From: Caprella mutica | Lineage: Eukaryota > Arthropoda > Malacostraca > Amphipoda > Caprellidae | Direction of reading: 5' to 3' | Assembly: GCA_947561585.1 (NCBI GenBank) | Contig: CANNZV010000915.1 | Span: 124,001-188,000 of the forward strand | DNA length: 64,000 nucleotides | Shown here: positions 35,998 to 47,722 of the stretch, one piece after another | Layout of the letters: every line of letters starts with the position of its first letter | Numbering within the stretch: the first letter of the stretch is position 1 | Notes under the pieces: model-generated | What the model was told of the DNA's origin: nothing | Database searches by the model: none | Seen by the model: the letters and a program-made list of their open reading frames with translations, nothing else | Program-made: the position numbers and the translations under genes

Positions 35998-36493
35998 ATG
36001 CATTCGTATATGGCAAGCACTCGTCCTAAAGCTCCATCATTCCTAGTAATCCAATCAAATGAAGAAAGAACACGTGAATTGCTTCTGTATGGCATTACTA
36101 GTTTGGATGAGCCAAGCAAAGAAGACGATCCTAGTCAAATAATGAAAAATATTTCTTCCATCAAGAAAATTAAAGAAAATTACATCAATGCTAGTCAGGC
36201 TCTATCTTCATGGTACACTAGAAACGGATCCTTCGATTCAGCAAGAGAAGTTTGAAATGCAAAAATACAGATAGTGAACAAAGACTGTGCTGAAGCAGTG
36301 CACGCACTTAATGGAAGGTTGAGTGCACTCGGCGTCGATAGAGTTTTAAGCATAGGCTTACCAAGTAACACAGAGGAATGCACTGCCTCTCTGATCGACG
36401 CTCAAGATTCAAGGAAAACTAACGTACAATCATCGGAAGAAATTAAAGAGTTTCTCCATGCTGAAAATCCCCGAAGTGCACGTGATTCCCATT
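35998..36493 (+). pseudogene. gag: BEL gag N-terminal region (broken)
   Basis: The frame from 35998 (MHSYMASTRPKAPSF) stops at 36253 and continues in another frame (NKDCAEAVHALNGRLSALG). It contains charged helical stretches such as IMKNISSIKKIKENYINASQ, as expected for the coiled N-terminal part of BEL Gag. It leads directly into the 18-bp array. Assignment rests on position and on what follows. Confidence 0.65.
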
Positions 36494-37215
36494 CACCCAG
36501 TGCATGCGGTCCACCCAGTGCATGCAGTCCACCCAGAGCATGCAGTCCACCCAGTGCATGCAGTCCACCCAGTGCATGCAGTCCACCCAGTGCATGCAGT
36601 CCACCCAGTGCATGCGGTCCACCCAGTGCATGCGGTCCACCCAGTGCATGCGGTCCACCCAGTGCATGCGGTCCACCCAGTGCATGCGGTCCACCCAGTG
36701 CATGCGGTCCACCCAGTGCATGCGGTCCACCCAGTGCATGCGGTCCACCCAGTGCATGCGGTCCACCCAGTGCATGCGGTCCACCCAGTGCATGCGGTCC
36801 ACCCAGTGCATGCGGTCCACCCAGTGCATGCGGTCCACCCAGTGCATGCGGTCCACCCAGTGCATGCGGTCCACCCAGTGCATGCGGTCCACCCAGTGCA
36901 TGCGGTCCACCCAGTGCATGCGGTCCACCCAGTGCATGCGGGCCACTCGGTGCATGCGGGCCACTCGGTGCATGCGGGCCACTCGGTGCATGCGGGCCAC
37001 TCGGTGCATGCGGGCCACTCGGTGCATGCGGGCGACTCGGTGCATGCGGGCCACTCGGTGCATGCGGGCGACTCGGTGCATGCGGGCGACTCGGTGCATG
37101 CGGGCGACTCGGTGCATGCGGGTGACTCGGTGCATGCGGGCGACTCGGTGCATGCGGGCCACTCGGTGCATGCGGGCCACTCGGTGCATGAGGGCCACTC
37201 GGTGCATGCGGGCCA
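36494..37215 (+). repeat. 18-bp tandem array (~40 copies) within BEL gag
   Basis: The unit is CCACCCAGTGCATGCGGT, encoding repeated SACGPP in the gag frame. The 18-bp period keeps several frames open on both strands, so the long apparent ORFs here are a consequence of the period. Subtypes are clustered: GCAGT units at the start, a long run of CCACCCAGTGCATGCGGT, then ACTCGGTGCATGCGGG units with mixed C/G variants. Each unit has a GCATGC palindrome. Confidence 0.95.
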
Positions 37216-37383
37216 CGTGATCTTCAAGCTAATAATCCCCCCAGCGTTCATGGCCGTGCAAGTTGTGCCGCAGTTGAGAATCCTTCTCATATACTTCCCT
37301 TTAATGAAAATTCCCGGACTGATAACTGAGTTTTCTATTACCCCCACGATGAAAGGCAGTCCGAATCACTTCAACACGATGCC

Positions 37384-38560
37384 ATGTCATTCGTCGCAGA
37401 TTTACCTACAGCTGCCACTGGTGCCGACATCGTAAATGCATATTTAGGTGATGTTAGGCAGGAGATTCCATTACAGAGATTAAACATAAGATCTCCCAGT
37501 GGTTTTCGACGTGAAACCTATCATGACAACACCGGAGGTGAGAGATTGGATCCATCATCGCGTCGTTAACTTAAGCAGGACTTACTACGCGGTATGGGTG
37601 ATCAATTCGATGGTTCTCCGGAACATTTCTGAGCTTGGCAGCAATAAATGAGTTACAGGTTACTGGAAGCTGAATGCAGTGGACTCGACTCCATTTACAT
37701 ATTGAAAAAAAATTCAGTTGGGAGACCTAAAAAACTTATTGGCGATTATCTTGCTGCTGGTAGTGCCAATCCATCACAAACCCTTGCTGATGTGTGGTCC
37801 GCTTTGAATAAACGCTTCGGTGCAAGTGTTTTGGTGTCATCTCACATATAACAAAAACTGAAGGATTTTCAGAAGATAAGGTCTACAACACACGTGACCT
37901 TGATGGAAGACTTATTGAATTTATGTTGAATAATACATAATAATATGCACGTGTGTCCAGATTTGCGCAGTTTAGAGTTCCCCCAGGGCATTATTCCCTA
38001 GAGAATAATCTGGGGAAAAAATGCCGGACGTTTTTCTGGGTCGTTGGCGAAAGGTTTTCACAGATACACAACAGAGAACTGGTACTCATCCGACTTTCAA
38101 GAATCTCCTGAATTCTTTGTCGGATTTCATTGAGGAACATTCAAACCCTAATTTCCTCTTCGAACCAGCAGTCTTGATTCAAAAATCAAACAGAGCCCTA
38201 GTGACCGAAGACGTAACATTGTGCGCATACCACAAAATTCCAGGTCACTCAATCCTCTATTGTGGTGGATTTAAAAAGCTCTCACTCCACGACCGAAGAC
38301 AATTTGCAATAGATTCTAAACTATGTTTTTCTTGCCTTGGTGATCATAGAATTAGAGATTGCCCTCGAGATGTTCAGTGCTCTAAGTGTGGAGGAAAGCC
38401 CTCCGTGCTCATGCATCGAGAAGCCACAATTAAAGGAGATGCAAACACTAAAAGATGGGACAGCAAAGGGGGCACTACACGTTCAAATTGCGTGGCTGCT
38501 TGTGGCACCATCAGAGTGGGTAAAGTGTGCTCCAAAACTCTCCCAGTTCAAATTCTCTTA
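37384..38560 (+). pseudogene. gag: BEL gag C-terminal part with zinc knuckles (broken)
   Basis: Fragments in several frames: 37648-37848 (LADVWSALNKRFGASVL) matches the Gag region with an RFG motif, and 38021-38500 carries cysteine/histidine clusters (CAYHKIPGHSILYC, CFSCLGDHRIRDCPRDVQC, CSKCGG) typical of BEL nucleocapsid. Stops at 37567 and 37849 and a shifted stretch at 37850-38020 disrupt it. Confidence 0.8.
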
Positions 38561-40450
38561 GTTAATACTAAGAAATCTATCAAATGCCTATGCATAGTGG
38601 ATGAACAGAGCAACTCTACATTTTGTGACTCATGCATTCCAGCAATGTTCAACATTCAACCTCCTGTTCGCCATTACACCTTATCTACCATGACTGGTTA
38701 CAAAAAAAATTTGAAGGGCTTTGCCATTGAAGGGATTTAAGTCAGAGGCTTAAATGAGAAGAAATGGATTAAGCTTCCAACCACAGTGACTCATCCGTCA
38801 ATCCCTGACACAAGAGAAGAAGTTGCGTCTCCTCAAGTAGTCCAAACACATGAGCATATCAGACGATACGCTAAGAACTTCACAGACGTTGACCCTTCAT
38901 TGGAAGTACTGTTACTCGTCGGAACTGATTGTGGCGAAGTAATGTTTCCTCGTTCCTTCGGGTCAAAATTTCCATTCGTGCACCACACAGCACTCGGGTG
39001 TTCACTGGTGGGTCCAATTTGTCATGACTCGGGAAATCAGCGGAAATCGTCAAAAATCATGAGAACATCTCTTCATGAACAGTGTGAACACTTTTCATCA
39101 GAACCATCATTCCGTGCCTCGGATCTCATTGCCAAAATATTTCCAACTTTCCTTGAGTAAACAGATGATGATTCACTAGGATTATCACAGAACGACGAGG
39201 GGTTCTTGAGAATAATTTCAGCTGGCATAAGGATAAATCAAAGAGGATTTCTAGAGATGCCTCTTTCCTTCAAGTTGGACTTCAAACTACCTGATAATAA
39301 AATTGCCGTACTCCAACGAACCAAGAACACCTTAGCCCGTATACAAAGGGAACCAGAGAAGACCAAGAAGCATGTAGAGATCATGCGCACTTACATTGAC
39401 GCTGGGCATGTGGAGGAAATCTTCTCCGTATCTGACTGTGTAGTTAGGTCAAATGAACTGACAAACTACATACCTGTGTTCCCTTTCTCGCATCCAAAGA
39501 AAGACAAGCTCAGGCTAGTTTTTGACAGCTCAGCAACCTACAAGGGAGTCAGTTTAAATGACTGTGTTCTTCAGGGACCTGATGAGGCAAATAGAATCAT
39601 TGGAATTCTGCTGAGACTTAGACATGGCGTGGTGGGGTTTTCGGCTGATATCGAGATGATGTGCCATTCATTCTATACAGCTCCCAACCACACAGATGCG
39701 CAGAGATTCTTTTGGTGGTCGGATAATTTGCCTTCCGATAAACTCTCAGTGTATAAGGCAAATGTACACATATTTGGAAATAAATGTAGCTCAGCCATCG
39801 CAACCTATGGACTTCGCTATACTACTACGCACCCTAAGGCGACAGAAAAGACCAATGCAGCCAAATTCTTCAGAGATAATTTCTACGTCGATGACGCAAT
39901 GGGTTCAGGTGAATCCGTGAATGAAGCTGTAAATCTCCTCAAAGATGTCCGCGATATCCTCTCCCAATTCAAAATACGGTTACACAAAATCGTGGCTAGT
40001 GACGAAACCATGTTGACAGCTTTCCCTCCATCTGAGATCGCTGCAAACGTTGATACGGTGGATCTGAACAGAACTCCCATACAAGCTGCTCTTGGTATAT
40101 CTTGGAAAATATCATCTGACAAGTTCATGCTGAAATGCCAGATACCCAAGAAAAATTTCACTAAAAGGGGAGTTCTGAGTGTTAACGGCTCTCTTTTCGA
40201 CCCACTTGGCATGGCTGCTCCTGTATCAATCAGTGGAAGGTTGCTTCAAAGAAAATTCATCCCTCCCAAAACTTCAAATCCAGACATCCACGACTACAAG
40301 TGGGACGATCCACTTCCCGATGAGCATAGAGACGAGTGGAATTCCTGGATCGACACATTATTAAGGATCGACATAATCTCAATGCCAAGATGTTACCATC
40401 TAATCGGCTTCAAAAGGTTAGTTCACAAGAGCCTTCACGTTTTCGCTGAC
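38560..40450 (+). pseudogene. pol: BEL protease region and reverse transcriptase (broken)
   Basis: 38560-38740 has CLCIVDEQSNSTFC, where the retropepsin motif is expected with altered residues. A TAA at 38738-38740 interrupts it, and another stop occurs at 39158. From 39206 the frame is open for 449 codons and covers the BEL reverse transcriptase: LRLVFDSSATYKG, VVGFSADIEMM, the catalytic FYVDDAMGSGESV at about 39880-39918, and the downstream GSLFDPLGMAAPVSI connection. Confidence 0.9.
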
Positions 40451-41070
40451 GCTTCTGATGTGGCCATATGCCACGTAATATACTTCATCAGATACGTCAG
40501 ATTGATGTTGACGGTAGTATCAACGTCTCATTTGTATTTGCAAGTTCAAAAGTAGCTCCTCGAGCTGCTGTTTCCATATCCCGTCTAGAGCTGTGTGCTG
40601 CCATAGAAGCAGCTCAATCTTTGATGTACATCGAACGTGAGTTGGACACACAGGTAGCCAGTGTAACTTTCTTTTCTGATAGCATGGTCACCCTGGGCTA
40701 TGTCTACAACAAGGAAGGTCGCTTTTCGAAGTATGTGAATAACAGAGTTAGAACTATTCTGAAGTGTTCTACTTCACAGCAATGGAAGTACGTACCTACT
40801 TCAGACAACACAGCAGACATCGGAACCAAACCACATACTCCCGTCGAACTTTCTTCTTCCCGCTGGTTTGTTGGACCCAAATTCCTCTGGAGGGAGAAAT
40901 TGTCGGCAGAGGGTTCAGCTGGTTCAAAAGCCATTGAGCTTACTGAGGAAATTCAGGATCATGTAAATCTCAATTCCCATAGAACTGATCCAAACTATAT
41001 CCTCAATACGATGTTGATGAGGATCTCAAACTGGACTAGAGTTTTGAGGGTCATGAAGGTCATCGTGTAG
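40430..41070 (+). pseudogene. pol: BEL RNase H domain (frameshifted)
   Basis: VFADASD (40440-40460) begins the RNase H fold at the end of the RT frame. Homology then changes frame near 40470 and continues as FVFASSKVAPRAAVSISRLE, LCAAIEAAQSL, VTFFSDSMVTLGYV and VPTSDNTADIGTK. These cover the usual D..E..D catalytic layout. Confidence 0.85.
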
Positions 41071-41226
41071 TTTTGTTCGCGTTGTCGAACAAAAGCGAAA
41101 GATTACAATGAAGATCAAATTATCAAAAAATGGTTTACATTTCTTATAACAGAGACGCAGAATGAAGCTTTCTACAAACAACGGGTTTCTCTTCTCAACA
41201 AAGAGAATCTTGAAATTAATAATCCA

Positions 41227-42482
41227 GTGTCAGGCCTCTACCCGTTCACCGATTATGATGGAATCATTAGGGTTGGAGGACGATTACGCCATGCTGACCT
41301 ACCATATGCCGAAAAACATCCAATTTTGTTACCAGCTACACATCAACTAACGGTTCTTATCATAAGACATTTTCATCAACTTTCCCATCACCAAGGGAGA
41401 CACGTTACAGCCGGACTAATTCGTCAAGGAGGATTTCACATCCACAAACAGCGGCGCGTCTTGACAGATGTACTTTATAAGTGCGTAACTTGCAAGAAAC
41501 TTCGCGGTAAGTTCCAGTCACAGCAAATGGCTGACTTACCAAAGGATAGATTGGAATAATGTGCTCCGATTTCAAACACGGGGATCGACGTGTTTGGTCC
41601 TTACTATGTCCATGATGGGCGTAGAAGTCAAAATAGTAAGGGATCCAAGAAAATATGGGTTTTGTAGTGCACGTGTATGAGCAGTCGCGCGGTGCACTTG
41701 GAACCACTTTCGTCACTAGATACCCCAACCTTTCTCTTGGCCTTCAGAAGGTTCATGGCCGTGAGAGGAACCTGCAAAAATATTCGGTCCGACCACGGCG
41801 CAAATTTTGTTGGAGCCAAGAATCAGATGGAATGCTCAATCGATCTCGAAAAAATCAAGAAGGAAGTTGCATCTGTGGGATGCGAGTGGACATTAATTCC
41901 ACCAGCTGCAAGTCACTTTGCGGGCGTTTGGGAGAGAAAAATAGGTTCGATAAAGCGGGTCTTAGGTGGTGCATTGCAACAACTTGTATCGCGTGACTTG
42001 TCAAGAGATGAGTTTCACACACTTCTACAGGAATCAGCTAGCATTAAAAAACACTCCTCTATGGGAAATATCAAGCGACCCGAACGACCCATTTCCTCTC
42101 TCACCTGCCAACCTTCTCACTCTAAGGGATTCTCCAAACCCGCCTCAACCTGGAGTATTCACTAAAGATGACCTCATGGAATACGGAAAGTCCAGGTGGC
42201 AAAGGGTACAATATCTTTCGGATCAATTTTGGGTTAGGTGAGTGGAAGAGGGACTATCTATCCACTCTCCAATCAAGAAAGAAGTGGAAAATTTCAAAGA
42301 CAAACGTTAGACCCGGCGATGTCATTTTGTTGAAGGCAATGGGTCTCGTAACGGACGTTAAGTCAAGCAAAGATGGTTTGACAAGGTCTGCTCACATCCA
42401 GCTGAAGTCAAGTAAAGCAGGCACTCTTCGTTCTGTTGAGAGAGCTATACACGACATTGTACTACTCGATCCCGCTCTCTGA
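41227..42482 (+). pseudogene. pol: BEL integrase (frameshifted)
   Basis: 41227-41559 has the IN zinc-binding HH-CC region (IIRHFHQLSHHQGRHVTAGLIRQ, CVTCKKLRG). After a stop, the catalytic core appears as TGIDVFGPYYV, SSRAVHLEPL (41677), IRSDHGANFVGA and AGVWERKIGSIKRVL. The C-terminal domain is at 42168-42482 (VRPGDVILLK), ending in VERAIHDIVLLDPAL near the polypurine tract. At least three frame changes or stops disrupt it. Confidence 0.88.
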
Positions 42483-42514
42483 CTCTGTAACCCCTACCTA
42501 AAGTCACAAGCTGT

Positions 42515-42525
42515 GACGGGGGGAG
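42515..42525 (+). promoter_or_regulatory. BEL polypurine tract
   Basis: GACGGGGGGAG lies immediately before the 3' LTR at 42526, the expected plus-strand primer. Confidence 0.75.
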
Positions 42526-42766
42526 TGTGACGGCATTCTAGCGCAGTCTACCATTCTATTTTTTAATACAATTTAATAATAGTAACCCCTTGTGGCAATT
42601 TTCTTTCATATTATATTTGTATTTTCTATCATCTAAGTAAGGCCATAAAAGCGCAAATACGCAATTAATATGTAATTTTCAATACTTGTATTCTATGGTT
42701 TTCTTTTATATTATGTTTTCGATATTTCGTTTATTGATTATTTTTTCTGAAAGTCATGATAATATT
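42526..42766 (+). repeat. BEL 3' LTR, left part
   Basis: Matches 34812-35054 of the 5' LTR with about seven substitutions and a few single-base indels. It is cut at AATATT by the terminus CCCAGCTAACC of the 14.2-kb insertion. Confidence 0.9.
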
Positions 42767-42779
42767 CCCAGCTAACCAT

Positions 42780-42900
42780 ATCCTCTCTGTCCCGCGTGGG
42801 ACAGAGGGGGACATCCCTCGCTGGCGAGGGATAGAGAGGGGCGGGGGATTTCAGACGTGTGAAATCCCCCGTCTTTCCAACGTCTGAAATCCCACTCATG
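42780..42900. repeat. Subterminal palindrome cluster of the 14.2-kb insertion
   Basis: Three consecutive stem-loops: CTGTCCC/GGGACAG near 42786-42803, ATCCCTCG/CGAGGGAT near 42812-42831, and GGGGGATTTCA/TGAAATCCCCC near 42843-42869. Such subterminal hairpins often serve as binding or replication signals in transposons. Function here is not shown. Confidence 0.6.
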
Positions 42901-42971
42901 TCCCACGTCTTACACAAGCGGGATGTCCCTCGTCTGTCCCACGTCTTAAATCCCACTCACATCCCACGTCT

Positions 42972-43850
42972 TTCCCACGCGGGATGTCCCTTTCTGTCCC
43001 TCGCGAGATGTCCCTCTCTGTCCCACGCGGGATGTCCCTCTCTGTCCCACGCGGGATGTCCCTCTCTGTCCCACGCGGGATGTCCCTCTCTGTCCCACGC
43101 GGGATCTCCCTCTCTGCCCCACGCGGGATCTCCCTCTCTGCCCCACGCGGGATATCCCTCTCTGCCCCACGCGGGATGTCCCTCTCTGTCCCACGCGGGA
43201 TGTCCCTCTCTGTCCCACGCGGGATGTCCCTCTCTGTCCCACGCGGGATGTCCCTCTCTGTCCCACGCGGGATGTCCCTCTCTGTCCCACGCGGGATGTC
43301 CCTCTCTGTCCCACGCGGGATGTCCCTCTCTGTCCCACGCGAGATGTCCCTCTCTGTCCCACGCGAGATGTCCCTCTCTGTCCCACGCGAGATGTCCCTC
43401 TCTGTCCCACGCGAGATGTCCCTCTCTGTCCCACGCGAGATGTCCCTCTAGGTCCCACTCGGGATGTCCCTCTAGGTCCCACTCGGGATGTCCCTCTCTG
43501 TCCCACTCGGGATGTCCCTCTCTGTCCCACGCGGGATGTCCCTCTCTGTCCCACGCGGGATGTCCCTCTCTGTCCCACGCGGGATGTCCCTCTCTGTCCC
43601 ACGCGGGATGTCCCTCTCTGTCCCACGCGGGATGTCCCTCTCTGTCCCACGCGGGATGTCCCTCTCTGTCCCACGTGGTTTGTCCCTCTCTGTCCCACGT
43701 GGGATGTCTCTCTCTGTCCCACGTGGGATGTCTCTCTCCGTCCCACGTGGGATGTCCCTCTCCGTCCCACGTGGGATGTCCCTCTCCGTCCCACGTGGGA
43801 TGTCCCTCTCCGTCCCACGCGGGATGTCCCTCTCTGTCCCTCGTCTGTTT
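42972..43850 (+). repeat. 24-bp tandem array (~36 copies)
   Basis: The unit is GTCCCACGCGGGATGTCC followed by CTCTCT. Variants form runs: three units with GGGATCT/CTGCCCC, five with GCGAGATG, two with TCTAGGTCCCACTCGGG, and five with CACGTGG near the end. The 24-bp period keeps several frames open (for example 42859-43920), which I treat as non-coding. Each unit can pair CCC with GGG around ACGC. Confidence 0.95.
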
Positions 43851-43907
43851 TACGCGGGAAAAAGTTATACCAAAAAGGTATATCTATCTCAAGCTTTATT
43901 TTCGTAT

Positions 43908-45265
43908 CATAACTAGGTAGGTATTCAAAAACAGATGCAGGTATCTAGGTAGGCATTGATGAATAATACTAGGTAGTAGGTAAGTAGGTACGGATTGATG
44001 AACACTACCTAGTAGGTATACTAGGTAGGTACAGAGATGGGCGGGAAAGTACTTCCCAAGTACCAAGTTAAAGTACTAAGTAACAAGTAAGTACTTCAAG
44101 TACTACTTGAAGTACTTTCAAAAAAGTACTTTGGATAATTACTTTGAAGTACTTTTTACAAATACTTGTTACTTCCCAAGTAAAAATTACACTGCAAAGT
44201 ACATTTTTTCCTTTCAGTTAAGAGATTTCAAACATAAGTTCCAAAATCTCTACAAAATTAATTCTTTTTCTCATCAAAACTGTATTTACAGCAACTGGAT
44301 AAAAACTAGAGTTTGAAGAGATCCAACATGTTGGAAAATTGTTCGTCAAACAATAGAATCGAAAACTAAAACCTTGTATACTTTAATGTGAAGGTGAATA
44401 TTTATATATTCTGACATACAATAATGTATATGAGTAATATTGACCAATTTAAGTACATTGAAAATGATTATTTTGTGATACGGCGAAACCTAGATATCAC
44501 AACCAATATTTGCCACGAATTATAAGCATGTGGACGTGTACAGTGTGTTACTGTGATGATGTACTATCAGAGAAAATAGTCACTGTGATGATGTACTATC
44601 AGAGTTAACAGTATAAATTATTAGTTTTTAAATTGTATAGTAAATGTACTTACTTGAAAACACTTTAAAAAGTAGTTGGTACTTGTACTTTGAAAGTACT
44701 TTCTTAGTTCAGTACTTGGGCAACTACTTCAAGTACATTGATTTATGAGTAGTTGTACTTAGTACTTAAGTACTTTCAATGTACTTTTCGCCCATCTCTG
44801 GGTAGGTAGGTATTGGTAAACACTGGTAGGTATTGGCAAACAGTTATAGGTAACTAGATAAGCATTGATAAACACTAGTAGATAACTAGGTAGGTATTGG
44901 CAAACACTTGTAGGTAACTAGGTAGGTATTGATGAATACTAGTAGGTAACTAGGACCTAAATTGGTATTTATAAACAGTTGTAGGCAACTAGGTAGGCAT
45001 TGTTAAACACAAGAAGGTAACTAGGTAGGTATTGACAAACAGTAATGTAGGTAACTAAGTAGGAACTGATAAATACTACGTAATAGGTAAGTAGTGATCA
45101 CCACCAGTAGGTACTACATTGGTGGTTACCACTTGTAGGTTACTAGCTAGGTAGTTATAAATAAACTCTAGTAGGTAACTAGATAGGTATAAGGTAGTGA
45201 TACCACCAGTAGGTAACTGTAGGTAAGAATAATTAACAGTTATAGGCAATTAGGTAGTTAATAAC
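43908..45265 (+). repeat. TAGG-rich minisatellite (~38-bp degenerate monomer)
   Basis: Monomers of the form AACTAGGTAGGTATTGRYAAAC with variable spacing. The array is interrupted at 44032-44800 by a hAT-like element. The order of monomers decays toward 45265. No gene. Confidence 0.85.
44032..44800. mobile_element. hAT-like transposon with AAGTACTT repeats (769 bp)
   Basis: The termini are CAGAGATGGGCGG and the complement of CGCCCATCTCTG. GGTAGGTA is duplicated exactly on both sides (44024-44031, 44801-44808), giving an 8-bp duplication. Dense AAGTACTT/AGTACTTGAAGTA motifs fill the first ~150 and last ~150 bp. No transposase frame in between. Confidence 0.92.
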
Positions 45266-45428
45266 ATTAATTAACATTATCAATACAAATGTTAATAAAT
45301 AACTTTATACACATCCTTCTCATTTACATTGAATGTAGAACATCAAATTATATTTATTTAAAATAACTTTAAGAAGCACGCAAGTTATCAAGTTGGATAA
45401 AGATCATTCCAATACTACTTCTACCATG

Positions 45429-45570
45429 TCCAGGATGGCTGAGTGGTAGCGTCGCCGACTTCAATAGTACATCACACTAGAGTCCTGAGTTAGATTCCCA
45501 AGATCACCACTTCAATTCTTTCTCCATTTCTTCCCATTTAATTTGTATATAACAATATGTAATATTAAAA
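45429..45570 (+). repeat. tRNA-derived SINE-like head and tail
   Basis: TGGCTGAGTGG (45436-45446) is a perfect pol III A box, and GAGTTAGATTCC (45487-45498) a degenerate B box 40 nt further. The surrounding GTAGCGTCGCCGACTTCAAT is tRNA-like, but the acceptor stem does not pair well, so this is not a working tRNA gene. The tail (about 45510-45570, TTCCCATTTAATTTGTATA) resembles the tail behind the A/B-box module in the 2.3-kb family. Confidence 0.6.
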
Positions 45571-45590
45571 TAATTGATATACAGCCCAAT

Positions 45591-45815
45591 GTATTATCAG
45601 GGAAACACATTATGACTACAGTTAGAATATTAATTACGAAAACCGTGGATTTTTCAATCAATATTTTGAAATTTGGCACCGCTGCTTTGGATAAGCCCTG
45701 CCTTTTCGTAGTAATTGGAAAAGATGCCAATAAGTTAATAGTAAATGACAATATAGATACCAATTAGTGAATTTTAATTGAATATCCAAAGATGGTGTCA
45801 ATTACATTATGTCAT
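45591..45815 (+). repeat. Long inverted repeat, left arm
   Basis: About 225 bp, complementary to 56236-56455 at roughly 85-90% identity by eye (for example ATTACGAAAACCGTGGATTT against its complement near 56395). The arms are 10.4 kb apart and enclose the DIRS-like element and fragments of the 2.3-kb family. Confidence 0.82.
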
Positions 45816-46248
45816 AGTAATATACAAACTTAACATTTCGATTTAAGTAATTAAAACTATTAATCTTTTGACGAAATGTCGATATTTATTAATGAGTCGC
45901 TGAATCATAATTCTTAAGACGTCTATTTCTCATACATTTTAAACATGTGTGTAACTACATTAACAGGGACTTCATAATCTGGTAAACATGTGGTTACCCT
46001 GATCTAGACCTGTGTAGCAACAGATAGCAATGTATCTAATTATGATGGAAATAAATGAATCTATGTTTTCATTCATTTATTGTCTTTGAATTGATTTTCA
46101 ATTCATCTTCATTCTTTCATCTATATATGTAAAAAAATAGCTTCTGCATAACACAACAAATTGTTTCATTCTTAAATTTAATATTTATCAATCTTTCAAT
46201 ATATTAACCTTCGGCACTGTACGATCAGTTAGAAAGGTCAAAACTAAA

Positions 46249-46341
46249 ATTACTTATCGCCATTCTTGTTCATTCTGGAGTGTTCCAGAGGTGCCAACTT
46301 ATGAGATGTCCACCTGCATCGGCCGTTAACTTAAGCATTCA
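46249..46341 (+). repeat. Left inverted terminal repeat of the DIRS-like element
   Basis: Complementary to 51265-51322 (through TTACTTATCGCCATTCTTG) and, in its inner half (ACCTGCATCGGCCGTTAACT), to 51482-51547. Confidence 0.8.
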
Positions 46342-47107
46342 GTTCGCCATTTGCATTCGGCGCGTTAACATGTGTGTGTTTTTTCCTGCTCTCCTAGGCT
46401 TAAAAAGTCTAGTTGTGCGTGCACAGTGTTTGTGATCGATTGAATTCGATTTTCATTCAAGCCTAGATGTTCTCGTATACAGATAAGTGATTTTATTATA
46501 ACTTTACTATTAGTTCTATAGGATATACAATTTTAGCCACTTTTGCTCGTTATTATGATTTTTAAAAAATTACCTATCTTGCGTGGTACTTGAAAACAGG
46601 CCTTGCTGATAGTTTTTAAGTGAGCCAGTTAACTACTAACTAGTTATAGGTTGTATGCCTATAGTCTCTTTCCAATAATTTCACAGACAGGGGAATTTCG
46701 ATAACCCCCTGCTGGACCGAAGACAAACCCTAGAAATTCGTGACTAGGGTAAATCTAGTTAGTTAGTTCGAAGCCGGTATTTCGAGACCGTGCTTGCACT
46801 GCAAATATACGCTATATCGTGTATAACTAACTCACTTAATATTTTCGTCCCAAATTTACGGTGACTACTAACCAGTTAACTACTAACTAGCTATAGGCTT
46901 AGCTATGCCTATAGAGTCTCTTTCCAAATTTCACATGGTGAAATTCTTCTCTACTAAGAGAAAAATTATAGACAGGGGAATTTCGATAACCCCCTGCTAG
47001 GATTGATGACTAAAACTCTAAGAATTCGTGACTAGAGTTACTAGTTAGAATAGATAAAGCCGGAAATTCGTGACCGTGCTTAAACTGGATATCTCAAAAA
47101 TATGATA

Positions 47108-47287
47108 GGGTCACATAGGTAAATTGCGGCTCCCAAATTACATTGAAATGTTGCATTGATATCAAAAGAAGCGCGGTGAATGATATAATTTATTAATATT
47201 ATTTTTTAACGTGTGTTTTGAAACCATGATGTTTCTTTTGTTAGAGGCCGCAGTTAGTTAGCGTGCCGCAATTTACCTGATTGACCC
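47108..47287. mobile_element. Small TA-flanked MITE (180 bp)
   Basis: GGGTCACATAGGTAAATTGC at left and the complementary GCAATTTACCTGATTGACCC at right, with TA on both sides. It interrupts the ~240-bp repeat. Confidence 0.85.
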
Positions 47288-47722
47288 TATATCTAGTAAC
47301 TATTTAACTCTCTTAAAATTTTCGTCACAAATTGGTGACTACCAGTTTACTACTAACTAGCTATAGGCTTAGCTATGCCAATAGAGTCTCTTTCCAAATT
47401 TCACTCAGTGAAATTCTTCTCTACTAAGAGAAAAATTATAGACAGGGGAATTTCGATAACCCCCTGCTAGGTTTGATGACTAAAACCCTAAGAATTCGTG
47501 ACTAGGGTACTAGTTAGCTAGTTCAAGCCGGAAATTCGTGACCGTGCTTTACTGGATTGAACAAATATACACTATATATCGTATAATACTATAACTTTCT
47601 TGAACTTCTTTATTATATTATATGGTAACTTTACATATGTGCAATAATACTCAAAATAAAAAATTTTAACGGGTACAAAGTGGCGTAAATTGTAAATAAT
47701 ACTTGTTTGTAATCATTGTCTA

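Noticed and set aside
36443..37435. Long ORFs on both strands through the 18-bp array (peptides such as VHAVHP, CMRSTQ, ACTGWT repeats)
   Set aside because: The repeat period is a multiple of three, so most frames stay open. Only the SACGPP frame continues the upstream gag sequence.
36494..43850. Tandem arrays as CRISPR
   Set aside because: Units abut directly without unique spacers, in a eukaryotic retroelement context with no cas genes.
42859..43920. Long ORFs through the 24-bp array (GCPSLSHA-type repeats)
   Set aside because: Same period effect. No start context, conserved flanks or domain, and variants arise by array turnover.
45436..45510. Functional tRNA gene
   Set aside because: The A box is perfect, but the B box is degenerate and the acceptor and T arms do not pair convincingly. 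SINE-like is the better reading.
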